Assembly: GCA_041752315.1 (NCBI GenBank)
Contig: JBGSHJ010000044.1
Coordinates: forward strand, 1-64,000
Direction: 5' to 3'
Length of the DNA: 64,000 bases
Source: SYFY01 sp041752315
Lineage (GTDB): Bacteria > Pseudomonadota > Gammaproteobacteria > Pseudomonadales > Azotimanducaceae
The notes beneath the pieces are model-generated. The model was given only the letters and a program-made list of their open reading frames with translations. It did not search any database and was not told the origin of the DNA. This document shows, one piece after another, positions 16,620 to 26,530 of this stretch (position 1 is its first letter; the number at the start of each line of letters is the position of its first letter). Made by a program: the position numbers and the translations under genes.

Positions 16620-19600
16620 ACGCCTTCATCGAAGCCGCCATCAATCGCACCCGAAGCACACTGCTTGCGCTGGTGATGATCGTCATCGCCGGGCTGTTTG
16701 CACGCAGTGCCATGCCGATCGAAAACGACCCGCACATCCGTGTGCCCTTTTTCATCATCAGCCTGATCCACCAGGGGATCTCGCCGGAAGACTCCGAGCG
16801 AATGCTGGTGATGCCGATGGAAGTGGAGATCCGCGCCGTCGAAGGCGTCGAGGAATTCAACGCCTACGCCTTTGAGGGCGGCGCCAGTGTCATGGTGGAA
16901 TTCGACGCCGACTACGATCTCGACAAGGCGCTCTCGGATGTTCGTGAAGCGGTTGATCGGGCCAAGCCAAAACTGCCGAGCACGACCGAAGAACCCATCA
17001 TCAACGAGGCTTCGACGGATGACTTCCCATTGCTGCAGGTCAACCTGGTTTCGGAAGGCATCCCGGAACGACTGGTCTACAACCTTGCCATCGATCTGAG
17101 GGATCGGCTCGAAGCATTGTCCGACATCCGCGAAGTCAATCTGTTGGGACATCGGGAAGAACTGCTTGAGGCGGTCATCGACCCACAGGCGCTTGAGTCC
17201 TACCAGATTTCCGGCGAAGAACTCATGACCACCATCCTGCGCAACAACCGCCTGATTCCGGCCGGCAGCCTGGATACCGGAGCAGGCCGGTTCTCCGTGA
17301 AGGTACCGAGCGTCATCGAAGAAGCGCAGGATCTGTTCGACCTGCCGATCAAGGCCAGCGAAGGTGTGGTGGTCACGCTGCGTGATGTCGCCACTGTCCG
17401 TCGCACATTCAAGGACCGCAGCCGGTTTGCGCGGGTCAATGGACGTGACGCCATCACCCTTGAACTCCTCAAGCGGAACGAAGCCAACATCATCGACACG
17501 GTCGTCGCAGCAAAGAAGATCGTCGAGGATTTCCGCAAGACCATGCCACCCAGTGTCCGGCTGTTTTACACCCAGGATCAGGCACCTTTTGCACTGAACC
17601 AGGTGCGTGAACTCGAAGGCAACATTCTGACTGCACTGGCGCTGGTCATGATAGTGGTCGTCGCCGCCACGGGGTTTCGCAGTGGCATCATCGTCGGACT
17701 TGGCATACCGGTTTCCTTCCTGTTTGCACTCGTGTTTCTGAACATGCTCGGCTACACCTTCAACTTCATGGTCATGTTCGGCATGTTGCTTGGGCTGGGC
17801 ATGCTCATCGACGGGGCCATCGTGGTGACCGAATACGCCGATCGCAAGATGGTTGAGGGTTACAGCCCGAGAAGTGCCTACACACTCTCCGCCAAGCGGA
17901 TGTTCTGGCCCGTCGTGGCCTCGACCGCGACCACGCTTGCGGCGTTTCTGCCCCTGATGTTCTGGCCGGGGATTTCCGGACAGTTCATGCGGTACCTGCC
18001 AGTGACGGTGTTTACAGTCTTGTGCGGATCCCTGTTGTATGCACTGGTGTTTGGCCCGGTTCTGGGCTCGCTGTTCGGCAAAGCCAGCGCACGCGACGAA
18101 CACAGCCTGAAGACACTGCAGATGCTCGAGGATGGGGATCCTACGATGCTCACCGGTTTCACCGGCATCTATGCACGATTCCTGTCACGCGCCGCCCGTT
18201 ATGCAGCGGTGACGCTGACCATTGCCGTCATCACCTTGTTCGGGTCCTTCTGGGCCTACGGCCAATTTGGCAAGGGCATGATGTTCATGTCTGATTCCGA
18301 GCCACAGTTTGGCATCGTCACCGTGCGCGCCCGGGGCAACCTTGCCGCCGACGAAATCAATCAGCTGGTGAAGGAAGTCGAGCAGGAAGTCCTGCAGGTC
18401 GAAGGGGTGAAAAGTTCGAACACGCAGACACTCGAACTGGGAGGTCCGTCCCGCAACGGATTTGACCGGATCGGCCAGATGTTCATCGAGTTGCAGGAAC
18501 AGAAGTACCTGGATCGTACCGGAACCCAGGTCTTCGAGGACATCCGTCAACGGACCGCGACGCTGGCAGGCATCACCGTCGAGATCCAGGAAATGGAGCA
18601 AGGCCCCAGCGAGGGCAAACCGATCCAGATCGAGTTTGCGTCTCACACCCGCAACCTCCTTGAACCCGCGGTGAGCCAGGTGCTGGCACATATCCAGGCA
18701 AACATGCCAGACGTACGGGACATCGACGACACACGATCCGTACCCGGCATTGAGTGGCGCCTCACGGTGGATCGGGCGCAGGCAGCCCTGTACGGCGCCG
18801 ATGTGTCGCAGGTGGGTGTCGCCGTGCAGCTCATTACCAACGGTGTGATGGTGGGTGAGTACCGTCCGGAAAAGGCAGACGATGCTGTCGACATCCGTGT
18901 CCGTTATCCGGCGGAACATCGGGGAATCATTGCACTCGATGACCTGCGGATCACGACTCGCAACGGTCTGGTGCCCATCTCCAACTTTGTGACCAGGGAA
19001 CCTGCGCCGAACGTGGATACCGTACAGCGCATGGATGGAATCCCGGTTGAATACATCCGCGCCAACGTCGCGCCAGGGGTGCTGGCCGATACTGTTGTGA
19101 AGGAGCTTGAGGCATGGGTGGAGGATCAGGAATTCGACCCGCGAATCAACATTGTCTTCAAAGGCGCAAACGAAGAACAGCAGGATGCGATGGCGTTTGT
19201 CGGCGTTGCGTTCCTGCTGTCACTGCTGCTGATGTTCGGATTGCTGGTCACGCAGTTCAACAGCCTGTATCAGGCTTCGCTGATTCTCATGGCAGTGGTG
19301 TTTTCAACTGCTGGTGTACTGATGTGGCTGGTGATTTCCGCCCAACCCTTCTCAGCCATCCTAACCGGTGTTGGCATCGTTGCTCTGGCGGGGATCGTCG
19401 TCAACAACAACATCATCCTTATTGATGCGTACAATCACCTGCGCAAGGAACATCCGGAACTCGACTATGTTTCACTGATCGTCCGGACAGGCGCACAACG
19501 GCTGCGGCCGGTCATGCTGACGACCGTTACCACCACCTTCGGGCTGTTGCCGCTGGCCGCCAACATCAGTATCGACCTGGTGGGCCGGGATATCGTCGTT

Positions 19601-19783
19601 GGCAGCCAGATGTCGATGTTCTGGGTGCCCTTGTCCCAGGCCATTGTTGCGGGCCTCACGGTGTCGACACTGCTGACACTGGTGACCACCCCGGCGATGC
19701 TGGCCCTGCCTCACCAATGGCATGAATTAACCACACGGCTCGGCAACCGCTTTTTTCGGGCAAAGCCGGCCAAGGCGCTTTAA
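16616..19783 (+). CDS. RND-family efflux permease
   Basis: A 1055-residue inner-membrane proton antiporter of the AcrB/HAE superfamily, full length. The N-terminal helix precedes a porter domain; the first transmembrane bundle includes GMLLGLGMLIDGAIVVTEYADR, with its paired acidic residues of the proton path, and the second bundle runs from about residue 860, with GIVALAGIVVNNNIILIDAYN. The sequence is of the hydrophobe/acriflavine type and not the metal type. The substrate cannot be read. Coupled by a 4-bp overlap to the adaptor. Confidence 0.92.
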   Translation: MNAFIEAAINRTRSTLLALVMIVIAGLFARSAMPIENDPHIRVPFFIISLIHQGISPEDSERMLVMPMEVEIRAVEGVEEFNAYAFEGGASVMVEFDADYDLDKALSDVREAVDRAKPKLPSTTEEPIINEASTDDFPLLQVNLVSEGIPERLVYNLAIDLRDRLEALSDIREVNLLGHREELLEAVIDPQALESYQISGEELMTTILRNNRLIPAGSLDTGAGRFSVKVPSVIEEAQDLFDLPIKASEGVVVTLRDVATVRRTFKDRSRFARVNGRDAITLELLKRNEANIIDTVVAAKKIVEDFRKTMPPSVRLFYTQDQAPFALNQVRELEGNILTALALVMIVVVAATGFRSGIIVGLGIPVSFLFALVFLNMLGYTFNFMVMFGMLLGLGMLIDGAIVVTEYADRKMVEGYSPRSAYTLSAKRMFWPVVASTATTLAAFLPLMFWPGISGQFMRYLPVTVFTVLCGSLLYALVFGPVLGSLFGKASARDEHSLKTLQMLEDGDPTMLTGFTGIYARFLSRAARYAAVTLTIAVITLFGSFWAYGQFGKGMMFMSDSEPQFGIVTVRARGNLAADEINQLVKEVEQEVLQVEGVKSSNTQTLELGGPSRNGFDRIGQMFIELQEQKYLDRTGTQVFEDIRQRTATLAGITVEIQEMEQGPSEGKPIQIEFASHTRNLLEPAVSQVLAHIQANMPDVRDIDDTRSVPGIEWRLTVDRAQAALYGADVSQVGVAVQLITNGVMVGEYRPEKADDAVDIRVRYPAEHRGIIALDDLRITTRNGLVPISNFVTREPAPNVDTVQRMDGIPVEYIRANVAPGVLADTVVKELEAWVEDQEFDPRINIVFKGANEEQQDAMAFVGVAFLLSLLLMFGLLVTQFNSLYQASLILMAVVFSTAGVLMWLVISAQPFSAILTGVGIVALAGIVVNNNIILIDAYNHLRKEHPELDYVSLIVRTGAQRLRPVMLTTVTTTFGLLPLAANISIDLVGRDIVVGSQMSMFWVPLSQAIVAGLTVSTLLTLVTTPAMLALPHQWHELTTRLGNRFFRAKPAKAL

Positions 19784-19902
19784 GAGCAGTCGAGAGTTCG
19801 TCGCGCCCGTCCCAGCTGTACCTGCGGCCGTTGCTGCACATCGTTCATCCCATTGTGCTGACGCAGTTGCACTCTTGTCAGCCCTTTCATTAGTCTGCGC
19901 GG

Positions 19903-22365
19903 GTGGAATGGATACTACCCCTCGATAGAATCAATCTGGCGCACGCTGATACCGTAGGCGGTAAAGCCGCCCGGTTGGGTGCGCTGATGCAGGCGGGGTT
20001 CAATGTTCCTTCCGGTTTTGTCATCACTTCGGACGCATTCCTGCGTCATTACCCGATCCTTCTGGATGAAAAACCGCCACCGCCAACCCTCGACGCCGAC
20101 TTTGTCAGCACGCTGAACACCGCCTTCATTGCACACTTCGAACCTGACGAAGTGGTCGCGGTGCGCAGCTCGGCCATCGATGAAGACGGTGCCGGCATCA
20201 GCTATGCGGGCCAGCATGCAACGTACTACTACATCAATGCGGCGTGTCTGACCCAGGCCGTTGTGGATTGCTGGATGTCACTGTGGAGCCCTGCAGCCCG
20301 TGCCTACCGGGAAAACTGGGACGAGTCGACACAACCCATGGCCGTGATCGTCCAGCGTCTCATCAAGGCCACGCGTTCAGGTGTCTGCTTTTCGAAGGAT
20401 CCACTTCAGCCCGAAGCAGGCAACATCATCATCGAAGCCAGCTGGGGACTCGGCGCGGCTCTGGTCGATGGTCGGGTGCAGCCTGATCGGGTACAGGTCA
20501 ACCCATTCGGGCAGGTCACCGTGCTCCAGATTGGCGACAAACAACTGATGGTGCCTGCACAACTCACTGATCCGGCACAGGGCCGGCTGGATCCGGTTCC
20601 GGAGCATCTTCGCACAGTGCCCGTGCTGAGTACGCGGGAAGCCGTTGCCCTGCACGAGACCACTGAGCAGATCGAAGTCCTGTTTGCAGAACCCGTGGAC
20701 GTGGAGTGGGCTTTTGACGAGGAGGAACTGCATATTCTGCAGGCCAGACCCATCACTGCCAGCGTGACGGCGCCGGGAGATGGTCGTGCATTGGTTCTGT
20801 TCAAGCCTGTCGCGGAGAACTTCTCCGAACCGCTGACACCACTGACGGTCGATCTGGTCAGCACCGTCCTGCCGCGACTGGGCGCGTTTGTTGGCGGGCG
20901 TCTGTATCTCGATTTTTACCTCCTGAAACGCTTTCTGCCTCTGCGTCTGAGCAACGTCGAACTCGTCGATCTGGCGATGTTGAGGAAAGTCCCGCCCGCT
21001 CCCAGACTTTCAGCCGTTCATCTGCCCGCGAGCATCGGCATGCTCCTGCTCGGGTGGTTGGCATTCGGGACATTCTGGTCACGCAGCAGCAGACTCGAAT
21101 CCGGGAGCCTGGCGCGATTTGTACCCTGGCTCGATGCGCTGCGAAACAATCAGTCACTGGATGTACCGGCGTTGATGAAACGAACGCTGACCGGTCGCGT
21201 CCCCTGGTCACCGGCACATGAGTCCATGCTCACGCTCAACATATCGGCAGGGCGCTACTTCCTGCTGATCGGGCTGCTGCAGCAACTCCTGAAACGGTGG
21301 GCACCCGGCTTTGACCCCATGCAACTTGATGACGTCATTCATGATGACACCGACATGTGGAGCAAGCGGATGGTGCTCGACATCACGGAGCTCTCCACGC
21401 TGGCCGCAAGCTTCGAGGACACTTCGACTGCGCTGATGGGAGACAATGCGGTGATCGACGTGCGAAGGCTCGATCCCGCCCACCCCTTTGTCACCGCGTT
21501 GGGTGCATTCATTTCGACCTATGGCCATCGTGGTGCACGAGAGCTGGATTTCAGCGCTCCCCGCTGGCGCGAAGACATCACGCCATTGCTCATCATGATC
21601 CGCAATCAGATGTTGCACGGAGGTCAGGTCGGTGACGGATACTCCCGCCATCTGGTGGCGCGTGATGCACTGCGCAAGTCCATCGGCCGCGGTCTGAAGT
21701 GGCGCCTGGTCCAGAAACTGCTGACTCGCATCCGGTACTACATTTCCTTGCGCGAGAACACCCGCCACTACCACACGATGATCTTTGACGCGATCCGTCA
21801 GCGACTGCTGCTGATTGAAGACGAGCTTCTGCACACTGGCAAACTGAAGTGTGCTGGCGATCTGTTTTATCTCACATGGCAGGAAATCCAGGCCGCATCC
21901 CGTGGTGAACTCGATGCTCAGGCCGTCTCGCGCACGGTACGGGAACGCCGTATTGCCCATCGTCGTGAAGCACGCAGCCGGGCACCGGAAACCTTCAATA
22001 TCAAACTGCCGGTCGCTGATGTGCCGACCAGCGAAAATACACTGCGTGGACAATGTGCGAGCCCTGGTACGTTTGAAGGCATTGCGCGGGTCATCCTTCG
22101 CCCGGATCACGCTCAGCTCCTGAAACCTGGCGAAATTCTTGTTGCGCCATATACCGATCCAACCTGGACTCCGCTGTTTCCTTCACTGGGTGGAATCGTG
22201 GTGGGCCTCGGCAGCTATCTCTCCCATGCAGGTACCATCGCCCGGGAATATCGGATCCCCTGCCTCGTGGACGTCCACGATTGCATCCTGCGTATCCGCA
22301 GTGGCCAGCGCCTGCGCCTCCATGCGACCGATGGCTACGTGGAACTGATCGAGGAACTGGAGTGA
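19903..22365 (+). CDS. PEP-synthase-like phosphotransferase (ATP-grasp plus mobile His domain)
   Basis: An 820-residue protein with the three-part dikinase layout. The N-terminal ATP-binding domain (about 1-285) has GGKAARLGALMQAGF, VAVRSSAIDEDG and IIIEASWGLGAALVDG. A divergent central domain of about 400 residues opens with NFSEPLTPLT. The C-terminal mobile domain carries the phosphocarrier His in GSYLSHAGTIAREY (about His775). The PEP synthase C-terminal TIM barrel is missing. This layout is that of rifampin phosphotransferase and PigC-like enzymes, where ATP phosphorylates a small molecule through the His. The substrate here is unknown. The start is GTG with no strong ribosome binding site. 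It overlaps a small membrane protein gene. Confidence 0.8.
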   Translation: MEWILPLDRINLAHADTVGGKAARLGALMQAGFNVPSGFVITSDAFLRHYPILLDEKPPPPTLDADFVSTLNTAFIAHFEPDEVVAVRSSAIDEDGAGISYAGQHATYYYINAACLTQAVVDCWMSLWSPAARAYRENWDESTQPMAVIVQRLIKATRSGVCFSKDPLQPEAGNIIIEASWGLGAALVDGRVQPDRVQVNPFGQVTVLQIGDKQLMVPAQLTDPAQGRLDPVPEHLRTVPVLSTREAVALHETTEQIEVLFAEPVDVEWAFDEEELHILQARPITASVTAPGDGRALVLFKPVAENFSEPLTPLTVDLVSTVLPRLGAFVGGRLYLDFYLLKRFLPLRLSNVELVDLAMLRKVPPAPRLSAVHLPASIGMLLLGWLAFGTFWSRSSRLESGSLARFVPWLDALRNNQSLDVPALMKRTLTGRVPWSPAHESMLTLNISAGRYFLLIGLLQQLLKRWAPGFDPMQLDDVIHDDTDMWSKRMVLDITELSTLAASFEDTSTALMGDNAVIDVRRLDPAHPFVTALGAFISTYGHRGARELDFSAPRWREDITPLLIMIRNQMLHGGQVGDGYSRHLVARDALRKSIGRGLKWRLVQKLLTRIRYYISLRENTRHYHTMIFDAIRQRLLLIEDELLHTGKLKCAGDLFYLTWQEIQAASRGELDAQAVSRTVRERRIAHRREARSRAPETFNIKLPVADVPTSENTLRGQCASPGTFEGIARVILRPDHAQLLKPGEILVAPYTDPTWTPLFPSLGGIVVGLGSYLSHAGTIAREYRIPCLVDVHDCILRIRSGQRLRLHATDGYVELIEELE

Positions 22366-22622
22366 CGGGTCTGCTCTACCTGCTGGCGCTGCCGCTCACG
22401 AGCGAGTTCATTGCTTCGCTGCTGGGTGTGCGCGATGGAGGCCGGACCCCATGGCGCCTGGTTCGGATCCTGCTCATTGCACTCGTGATGCTGAGTCTTA
22501 TCCTTTGGCTGGGCGACGTGGCAACCTGGGCCATCGGCGCAGCACTGGCGACGATCGTGTTCATGCAGATCATCGGCTACCTCGTGTGGCGATTTGTTGT
22601 GATCGGTATTCGAAAGCCGTAG
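22362..22622 (+). CDS. Small integral membrane protein (86 aa)
   Basis: Begins at a GTG inside the stop of the phosphotransferase (GTGA overlap). The sequence is hydrophobic, with about three helices: TGLLYLLALPLTSEFIASLL, RILLIALVMLSLILWLGDV and AIGAALATIVFMQIIGYLVW. It ends in a short basic tail. The tight coupling suggests that it works with, or anchors, the phosphotransferase. I do not recognise the family. Confidence 0.65.
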   Translation: MTGLLYLLALPLTSEFIASLLGVRDGGRTPWRLVRILLIALVMLSLILWLGDVATWAIGAALATIVFMQIIGYLVWRFVVIGIRKP

Positions 22623-22674
22623 TCGGTGAGGGGCCCGAGAGTCAGGGAGAGAGTGCAAGTCGAGACAGAAGGAA

Positions 22675-22741
22675 CAAGCTCCGAGGTACCGGAATCAGAT
22701 GGGGAGGGGGAGAGATCCAAAACCGCCACCATCGGAGCTTG
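22675..22741. other. Inverted repeat, possible RNA hairpin
   Basis: CAAGCTCCGA at 22675-22684 is the reverse complement of TCGGAGCTTG at 22732-22741. The stem extends by GGT/ACC with one bulged A. The loop is about 40 bases. There is no following T run, so it is not a standard terminator. It sits in the 228-bp gap between the small membrane protein and the convergent lyase gene. Confidence 0.45.
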
Positions 22742-22850
22742 CGAGCGGTGTTCGATCGCTCATCCATGAGCGCCTGCCGCCTGCAGAAGGTATAGCAGAG
22801 CGTCGGAAAAACGCGAATTCCAGGGACGGCATCGCCCGTCATGCCTGCAG

Positions 22851-23738
22851 TCATTGATCTGCCGGATCATTCTGGATGCGGGCTGCCAGACTCTCCGCAA
22901 AGGCGACCACTCTCTCAGCCTCGGCGGCATGCAGGTTCTCGATCAGACTTCCATGGAGGACAGCCACGCCCCGGCCGGAAGCCAGAGCCTCCCGCCACAC
23001 ACGCAAGACTTCCCGCGCATGATCAAGCGAACTTCTGTCGATGCCAAACACTTCATTGGCGATATCGATCTGGGAAGGATGAATGAGTGTTCGGCCGTCA
23101 AAGCCCATTGCCCTGCCCTGCTCACACAACGCCCTGAATGTTTCTGAGTTCCTGAAATCAAGATGCACACCGTCCAGCACCACCTTGCCTGCTTCCCGTG
23201 CGGCCAGTACACAGTACTGGAGCGCGTAGTCGAGATTGCTGCGTGATACCGTATGAGTCGCGCGCAACTCCTTCACCAGGTCGCTGGTACCCATCACCAG
23301 CGCCTCGACACGAGGATGTCGTGCCAGCGCGCGTGCATCCAGCACTCCTGTGGGTGTTTCGATCATGATCCACAACTTGAGCCGACGGGCACCCCGTCGA
23401 TCGAGTTCGAAGGCAATGGCGTCGATCTGATCGATGTTCTCGATCTTCGGAAACACGAGTGCCGAAACGTTGGGCAGGTTGTCTGGCCCTGTAAAAGAGT
23501 TGAGATCAGCTCGTCCCCACGGGGTATTCAGGCCGTTGCAGCGGACCAGCAATTCACGGTAACCATACTGCCCGCTGGCCACCGCCTGGGCCACCTGCTC
23601 CCTGGCAATGGCCTTGGCATCGGGCGCCACCGCGTCCTCCAGATCGAAGATGATCGAATCACAGGGCAGCGCACGGGCTTTTTCCAGGGCTCGTGCATTG
23701 GCGCCGGGCATGTACAGAACTGATCGTCGTGGTTGCAT
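22851..23738 (-). CDS. HpcH/HpaI-family CoA ester lyase (CitE/malyl-CoA lyase-like)
   Basis: A 295-residue TIM-barrel lyase. Typical blocks are RSVLYMPGANARALEKA (residues 5-21), SIIFDLEDAVAPDAK with the metal-binding acid, VRCNGLNTPWG, PKIENIDQID, the catalytic-site IMIETPTGVLDA and the C-terminal GRTLIHPSQID. Members cleave or hydrolyse malyl-CoA, methylmalyl-CoA or citramalyl-CoA; the exact substrate is not clear. The SDR gene lies 70 bp upstream on the same strand. Confidence 0.85.
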   Translation of the reverse strand: MQPRRSVLYMPGANARALEKARALPCDSIIFDLEDAVAPDAKAIAREQVAQAVASGQYGYRELLVRCNGLNTPWGRADLNSFTGPDNLPNVSALVFPKIENIDQIDAIAFELDRRGARRLKLWIMIETPTGVLDARALARHPRVEALVMGTSDLVKELRATHTVSRSNLDYALQYCVLAAREAGKVVLDGVHLDFRNSETFRALCEQGRAMGFDGRTLIHPSQIDIANEVFGIDRSSLDHAREVLRVWREALASGRGVAVLHGSLIENLHAAEAERVVAFAESLAARIQNDPADQ

Positions 23739-23808
23739 TTCACCGCCTTGTCATCTGTCCGTGCTTGCCGATCGTACCGCGCCGGTCCGGTAGTCGGCCC
23801 GCAACACA

Positions 23809-24603
23809 TCAGCCAATCATCGCCGCCTGGCCACCATCCACCGGCAGGCAGACGCCGGTGATGAACCTGGCTTCATCCGAAGCCAGAAAGAGCGCGGCAT
23901 TGGCAATATCCCAGCCGGTTCCCATCTTGCCGCCCAACGGTACCTGTGCATCCCGCCGTGCGATCAGTTCGGATCGATCGTGTCCCTGGGCGACGTAACC
24001 TTCGATGGCCATGGGTGTGTTCATGAGTCCCGGCATGATGACGTTCGCACGAATGTTGTACTTCGTGTTGCCAGTCGCCAGGGCATGTGTGTACGCGTTG
24101 AGTGCCGCCTTCGAAGTCTTGTACGCAACAATGCTCACGGCGCAGACGGCGGCAACCGACGAAATGTTCGTGATGACACCATGTCCTTGCTCGCGCATCG
24201 GTTTGAGTGCTTCGCGGCAACTCAGCATGATGCCACGCAGATTGACGTTGAAGATCCTGTCCCAGACCTCTTCCGTCATGCTGGCGGCTGTCCTGTCACC
24301 ACCACCGATGCCAACATTGTTGTGCAGGATGTCGAGCTTGCCAAACCGTGCAAGCGCTGTTTCGACAAAACGCTGACAATCAGCCGCACGGGTCACATCC
24401 GCTTCACAGGCCTCGGCTTCGCCACCCTCCTTCCGGATCATGGCGACCGTCTGCTCAGCCGATTCTAGCCGTCGATCAACAACCAGTACACGAGCGCCCT
24501 CCTGGGCGAATCGCATTGCCGTTGCCCGTCCGTTGCCGATGGTCTCACCCGGTGTCTGCCCACCGCCAACTATGATCGCGACCTTGTGGCTTAAACGTCC
24601 CAT
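23809..24603 (-). CDS. SDR-family NAD(P)-dependent oxidoreductase
   Basis: A 264-residue classical short-chain dehydrogenase. The cofactor site is VGGGQTPGETIGNGRATA, with an insertion in the glycine motif compared with TGxxxGIG. NNVGIGGG (the NNAG equivalent), the catalytic Ser of NISSVAAVC and YKTSK (Tyr/Lys) follow, then the closing VDGGQAAMIG. The cofactor preference is unclear. It overlaps the carboxymuconolactone decarboxylase-like gene by 13 bp, so the two are coupled. Substrate unknown. Confidence 0.88.
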   Translation of the reverse strand: MGRLSHKVAIIVGGGQTPGETIGNGRATAMRFAQEGARVLVVDRRLESAEQTVAMIRKEGGEAEACEADVTRAADCQRFVETALARFGKLDILHNNVGIGGGDRTAASMTEEVWDRIFNVNLRGIMLSCREALKPMREQGHGVITNISSVAAVCAVSIVAYKTSKAALNAYTHALATGNTKYNIRANVIMPGLMNTPMAIEGYVAQGHDRSELIARRDAQVPLGGKMGTGWDIANAALFLASDEARFITGVCLPVDGGQAAMIG

Positions 24604-25145
24604 CCCGGCAATCCTTCATCGGCCTGAACGCCGAAGCTGTTGAGCGCCATCGAAACCAGATTGTACTGACCAACCGTAAACACCACGTCCATCATCTGCT
24701 TGGTATTGAGCAGTCCGGACAGTCCCGCCCATGTTGCGTCGCTGACGTGGGCATCGGCATGCAGTTCATCGGTGGCCTGCAGCAGCAATCGATCAAGCAC
24801 GGTGAGCCCCGGCGTTGACGGGCCGGTCTTGCAGGAGCGGATCTCGGCATCCGTCATGCCTGCCTGGCGTGCAATGAGTACGTGCTGACCCCACTCGTAT
24901 CCTGACTGACAGAGATAGCCGATGCGCAGGATGATCAGCTCGCGTTCGCGAACCGCCAGTGTCGACTTGCCGAGAATGTGATTGGCAAACACCATCCAGC
25001 GCTTGGCCAGTTCCGGATGATTGGCGAGCGTCCTGAATATGTTGAAGATTCGACCTTGCCGGACGAGGGGCTGCATCAGCTCCGCCGCCTCGGGACTCCA
25101 GTCCTTCTGGTCGAGAGCCGGAATTCTTGGCTTGCCAAGACGCAT
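24591..25145 (-). CDS. Carboxymuconolactone decarboxylase-family protein
   Basis: A 184-residue all-helical AhpD/CMD-like protein with LAVRERELIILRIGYLCQSGYEWGQH, the family's core. It has one Cys in place of the AhpD CxxC pair, so peroxidase activity is unlikely; members like this often accompany degradation genes with unknown roles. ATG at 25145 follows AGGAG. It is the first gene of a run with the SDR and then the CoA ester lyase. Confidence 0.85.
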   Translation of the reverse strand: MRLGKPRIPALDQKDWSPEAAELMQPLVRQGRIFNIFRTLANHPELAKRWMVFANHILGKSTLAVRERELIILRIGYLCQSGYEWGQHVLIARQAGMTDAEIRSCKTGPSTPGLTVLDRLLLQATDELHADAHVSDATWAGLSGLLNTKQMMDVVFTVGQYNLVSMALNSFGVQADEGLPGWDV

Positions 25146-25305
25146 GTTTTTCTCCTTTTGTATCGACAAAACCCCAGTGATTTCCCAATGAGCGGCAATA
25201 CGAGCGGCCATATCAGTGATGAGCAGGTGTGTTGCGGCCAGACTATCGCCCCCACCGTCAATATATCCGTGTCAGCATGACGCGACCAGAGGTTCACCGC
25301 CCGCC

Positions 25306-26508
25306 TCAACCGAGCAGCTTTGCCTCGTAACCAGCGTTGGCGAGACTGCTCAGTACCTGTTCGACCTGCTCTTCGCCGCGCATCTGCAGCACCAGTTCCA
25401 CCATGGTCGCCCGCACCGAGGACGAACCAAAGGCGCGCTGATGCTGGATATCGATGATGTTGCTGTCCAGTTCACCAATGATCTGCGTGAGATCCGACAA
25501 TGCACCGGGCACGTCCGGAATTTCCACCCGCAGGCGCACCAGGCGATGGCTCCGGACCAGTCCCCGCTGCAATACCGACGACAGGATCATCATGTCGATG
25601 TTGCCACCGGAAAGAATGGTGACCACTCGTCGGTCTGCAAACGCGCGCGGATTGGACATCACTGCGGCCAGCGCTGCTGCACCCGCGCCCTCTGCCACGG
25701 TCTTTTCGATTTCGAGCAACATGAAGACAGCCTGCTCGACTGTCTCTTCAGACACGGTAACAATCTCATCCACACAGTTGCGGATGATGGGCAGGGTGAG
25801 CTGTCCGGGCTGTTTGACGGCAATCCCTTCGGCGACAGTACCCAGCCTCGGGGAGCCGGGTTCCAGACCATGGAACAGGCGGCTGGCCGTGTCATAACGA
25901 TCCATCTGCACGCCAACGATTCGGATGGAGGGGTTGAGCGCTTTCAGCGCCGTAGCGACCCCGGCAATCAGTCCGCCACCTCCGATTGGAACCACCACGA
26001 TCTCGGCCATTGATGCCTGCTCATGAATCTCGAGTCCGACAGTACCCTGGCCTGCGATCACACGTTCGTCATCGTAGGGGTGCAGCAAGGTGAGATGTCG
26101 CTGGCGGGCCAGGTCTTGCGTGAACGCTCTTGTTTCGTCGAACTGGGAGCCGTGCAGGATGACTTCCGCACCATGGACCCTGGTCTGCTCCACTTTGGCA
26201 TTGGGTGTGGTACGCGGCATCACGATCGTGGTTGGTACCGCCAGGCGGGCGCCGTGGTAGGCGACCGCCTGCGCGTGGTTGCCGGCGGACATGGCAATGA
26301 CACCCCGCAGTCGTTCGTCCGCATCCAGTTGCAGCAGTGCGTTCAGTGCACCTCGCTCCTTGAACGACGCGGTGAACTGCTGATTCTCGAACTTGATGCT
26401 CAACTCACAGCCCAGCAGACGGGACAGCGTGCGCGAATGTTCGCAGGGTGTGAGGTTGATATGCTCATGAATGCGCTCTCGCGCGGATCGAATGGTCTGA
26501 AGGTCCAT
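25306..26508 (-). CDS. ilvA: Threonine ammonia-lyase with C-terminal ACT domain
   Basis: PLP-dependent deamination of threonine to 2-oxobutanoate. The PLP lysine is Lys50 in TASFKERGA; SAGNHAQAVAYH and the phosphate-binding GGGGLIAGVA follow, with a C-terminal ACT domain from about residue 325 (RLRVEIPDVPGALSDL). The 400-residue length matches the shorter form with one ACT domain, so it may be the catabolic or the isoleucine-feeding enzyme. It is divergent from the flavodoxin-like gene with only 22 bp between starts. Confidence 0.9.
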   Translation of the reverse strand: MDLQTIRSARERIHEHINLTPCEHSRTLSRLLGCELSIKFENQQFTASFKERGALNALLQLDADERLRGVIAMSAGNHAQAVAYHGARLAVPTTIVMPRTTPNAKVEQTRVHGAEVILHGSQFDETRAFTQDLARQRHLTLLHPYDDERVIAGQGTVGLEIHEQASMAEIVVVPIGGGGLIAGVATALKALNPSIRIVGVQMDRYDTASRLFHGLEPGSPRLGTVAEGIAVKQPGQLTLPIIRNCVDEIVTVSEETVEQAVFMLLEIEKTVAEGAGAAALAAVMSNPRAFADRRVVTILSGGNIDMMILSSVLQRGLVRSHRLVRLRVEIPDVPGALSDLTQIIGELDSNIIDIQHQRAFGSSSVRATMVELVLQMRGEEQVEQVLSSLANAGYEAKLLG

Positions 26509-26530
26509 GCGACCGCAGTATACTCGCCGG

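Noticed and set aside
16178..18103. 641-codon minus-strand ORF
   Set aside because: Fully antisense to the RND permease, His/Gln/Asp-rich translation without domains; long only because GC-rich coding sequence suppresses stops.
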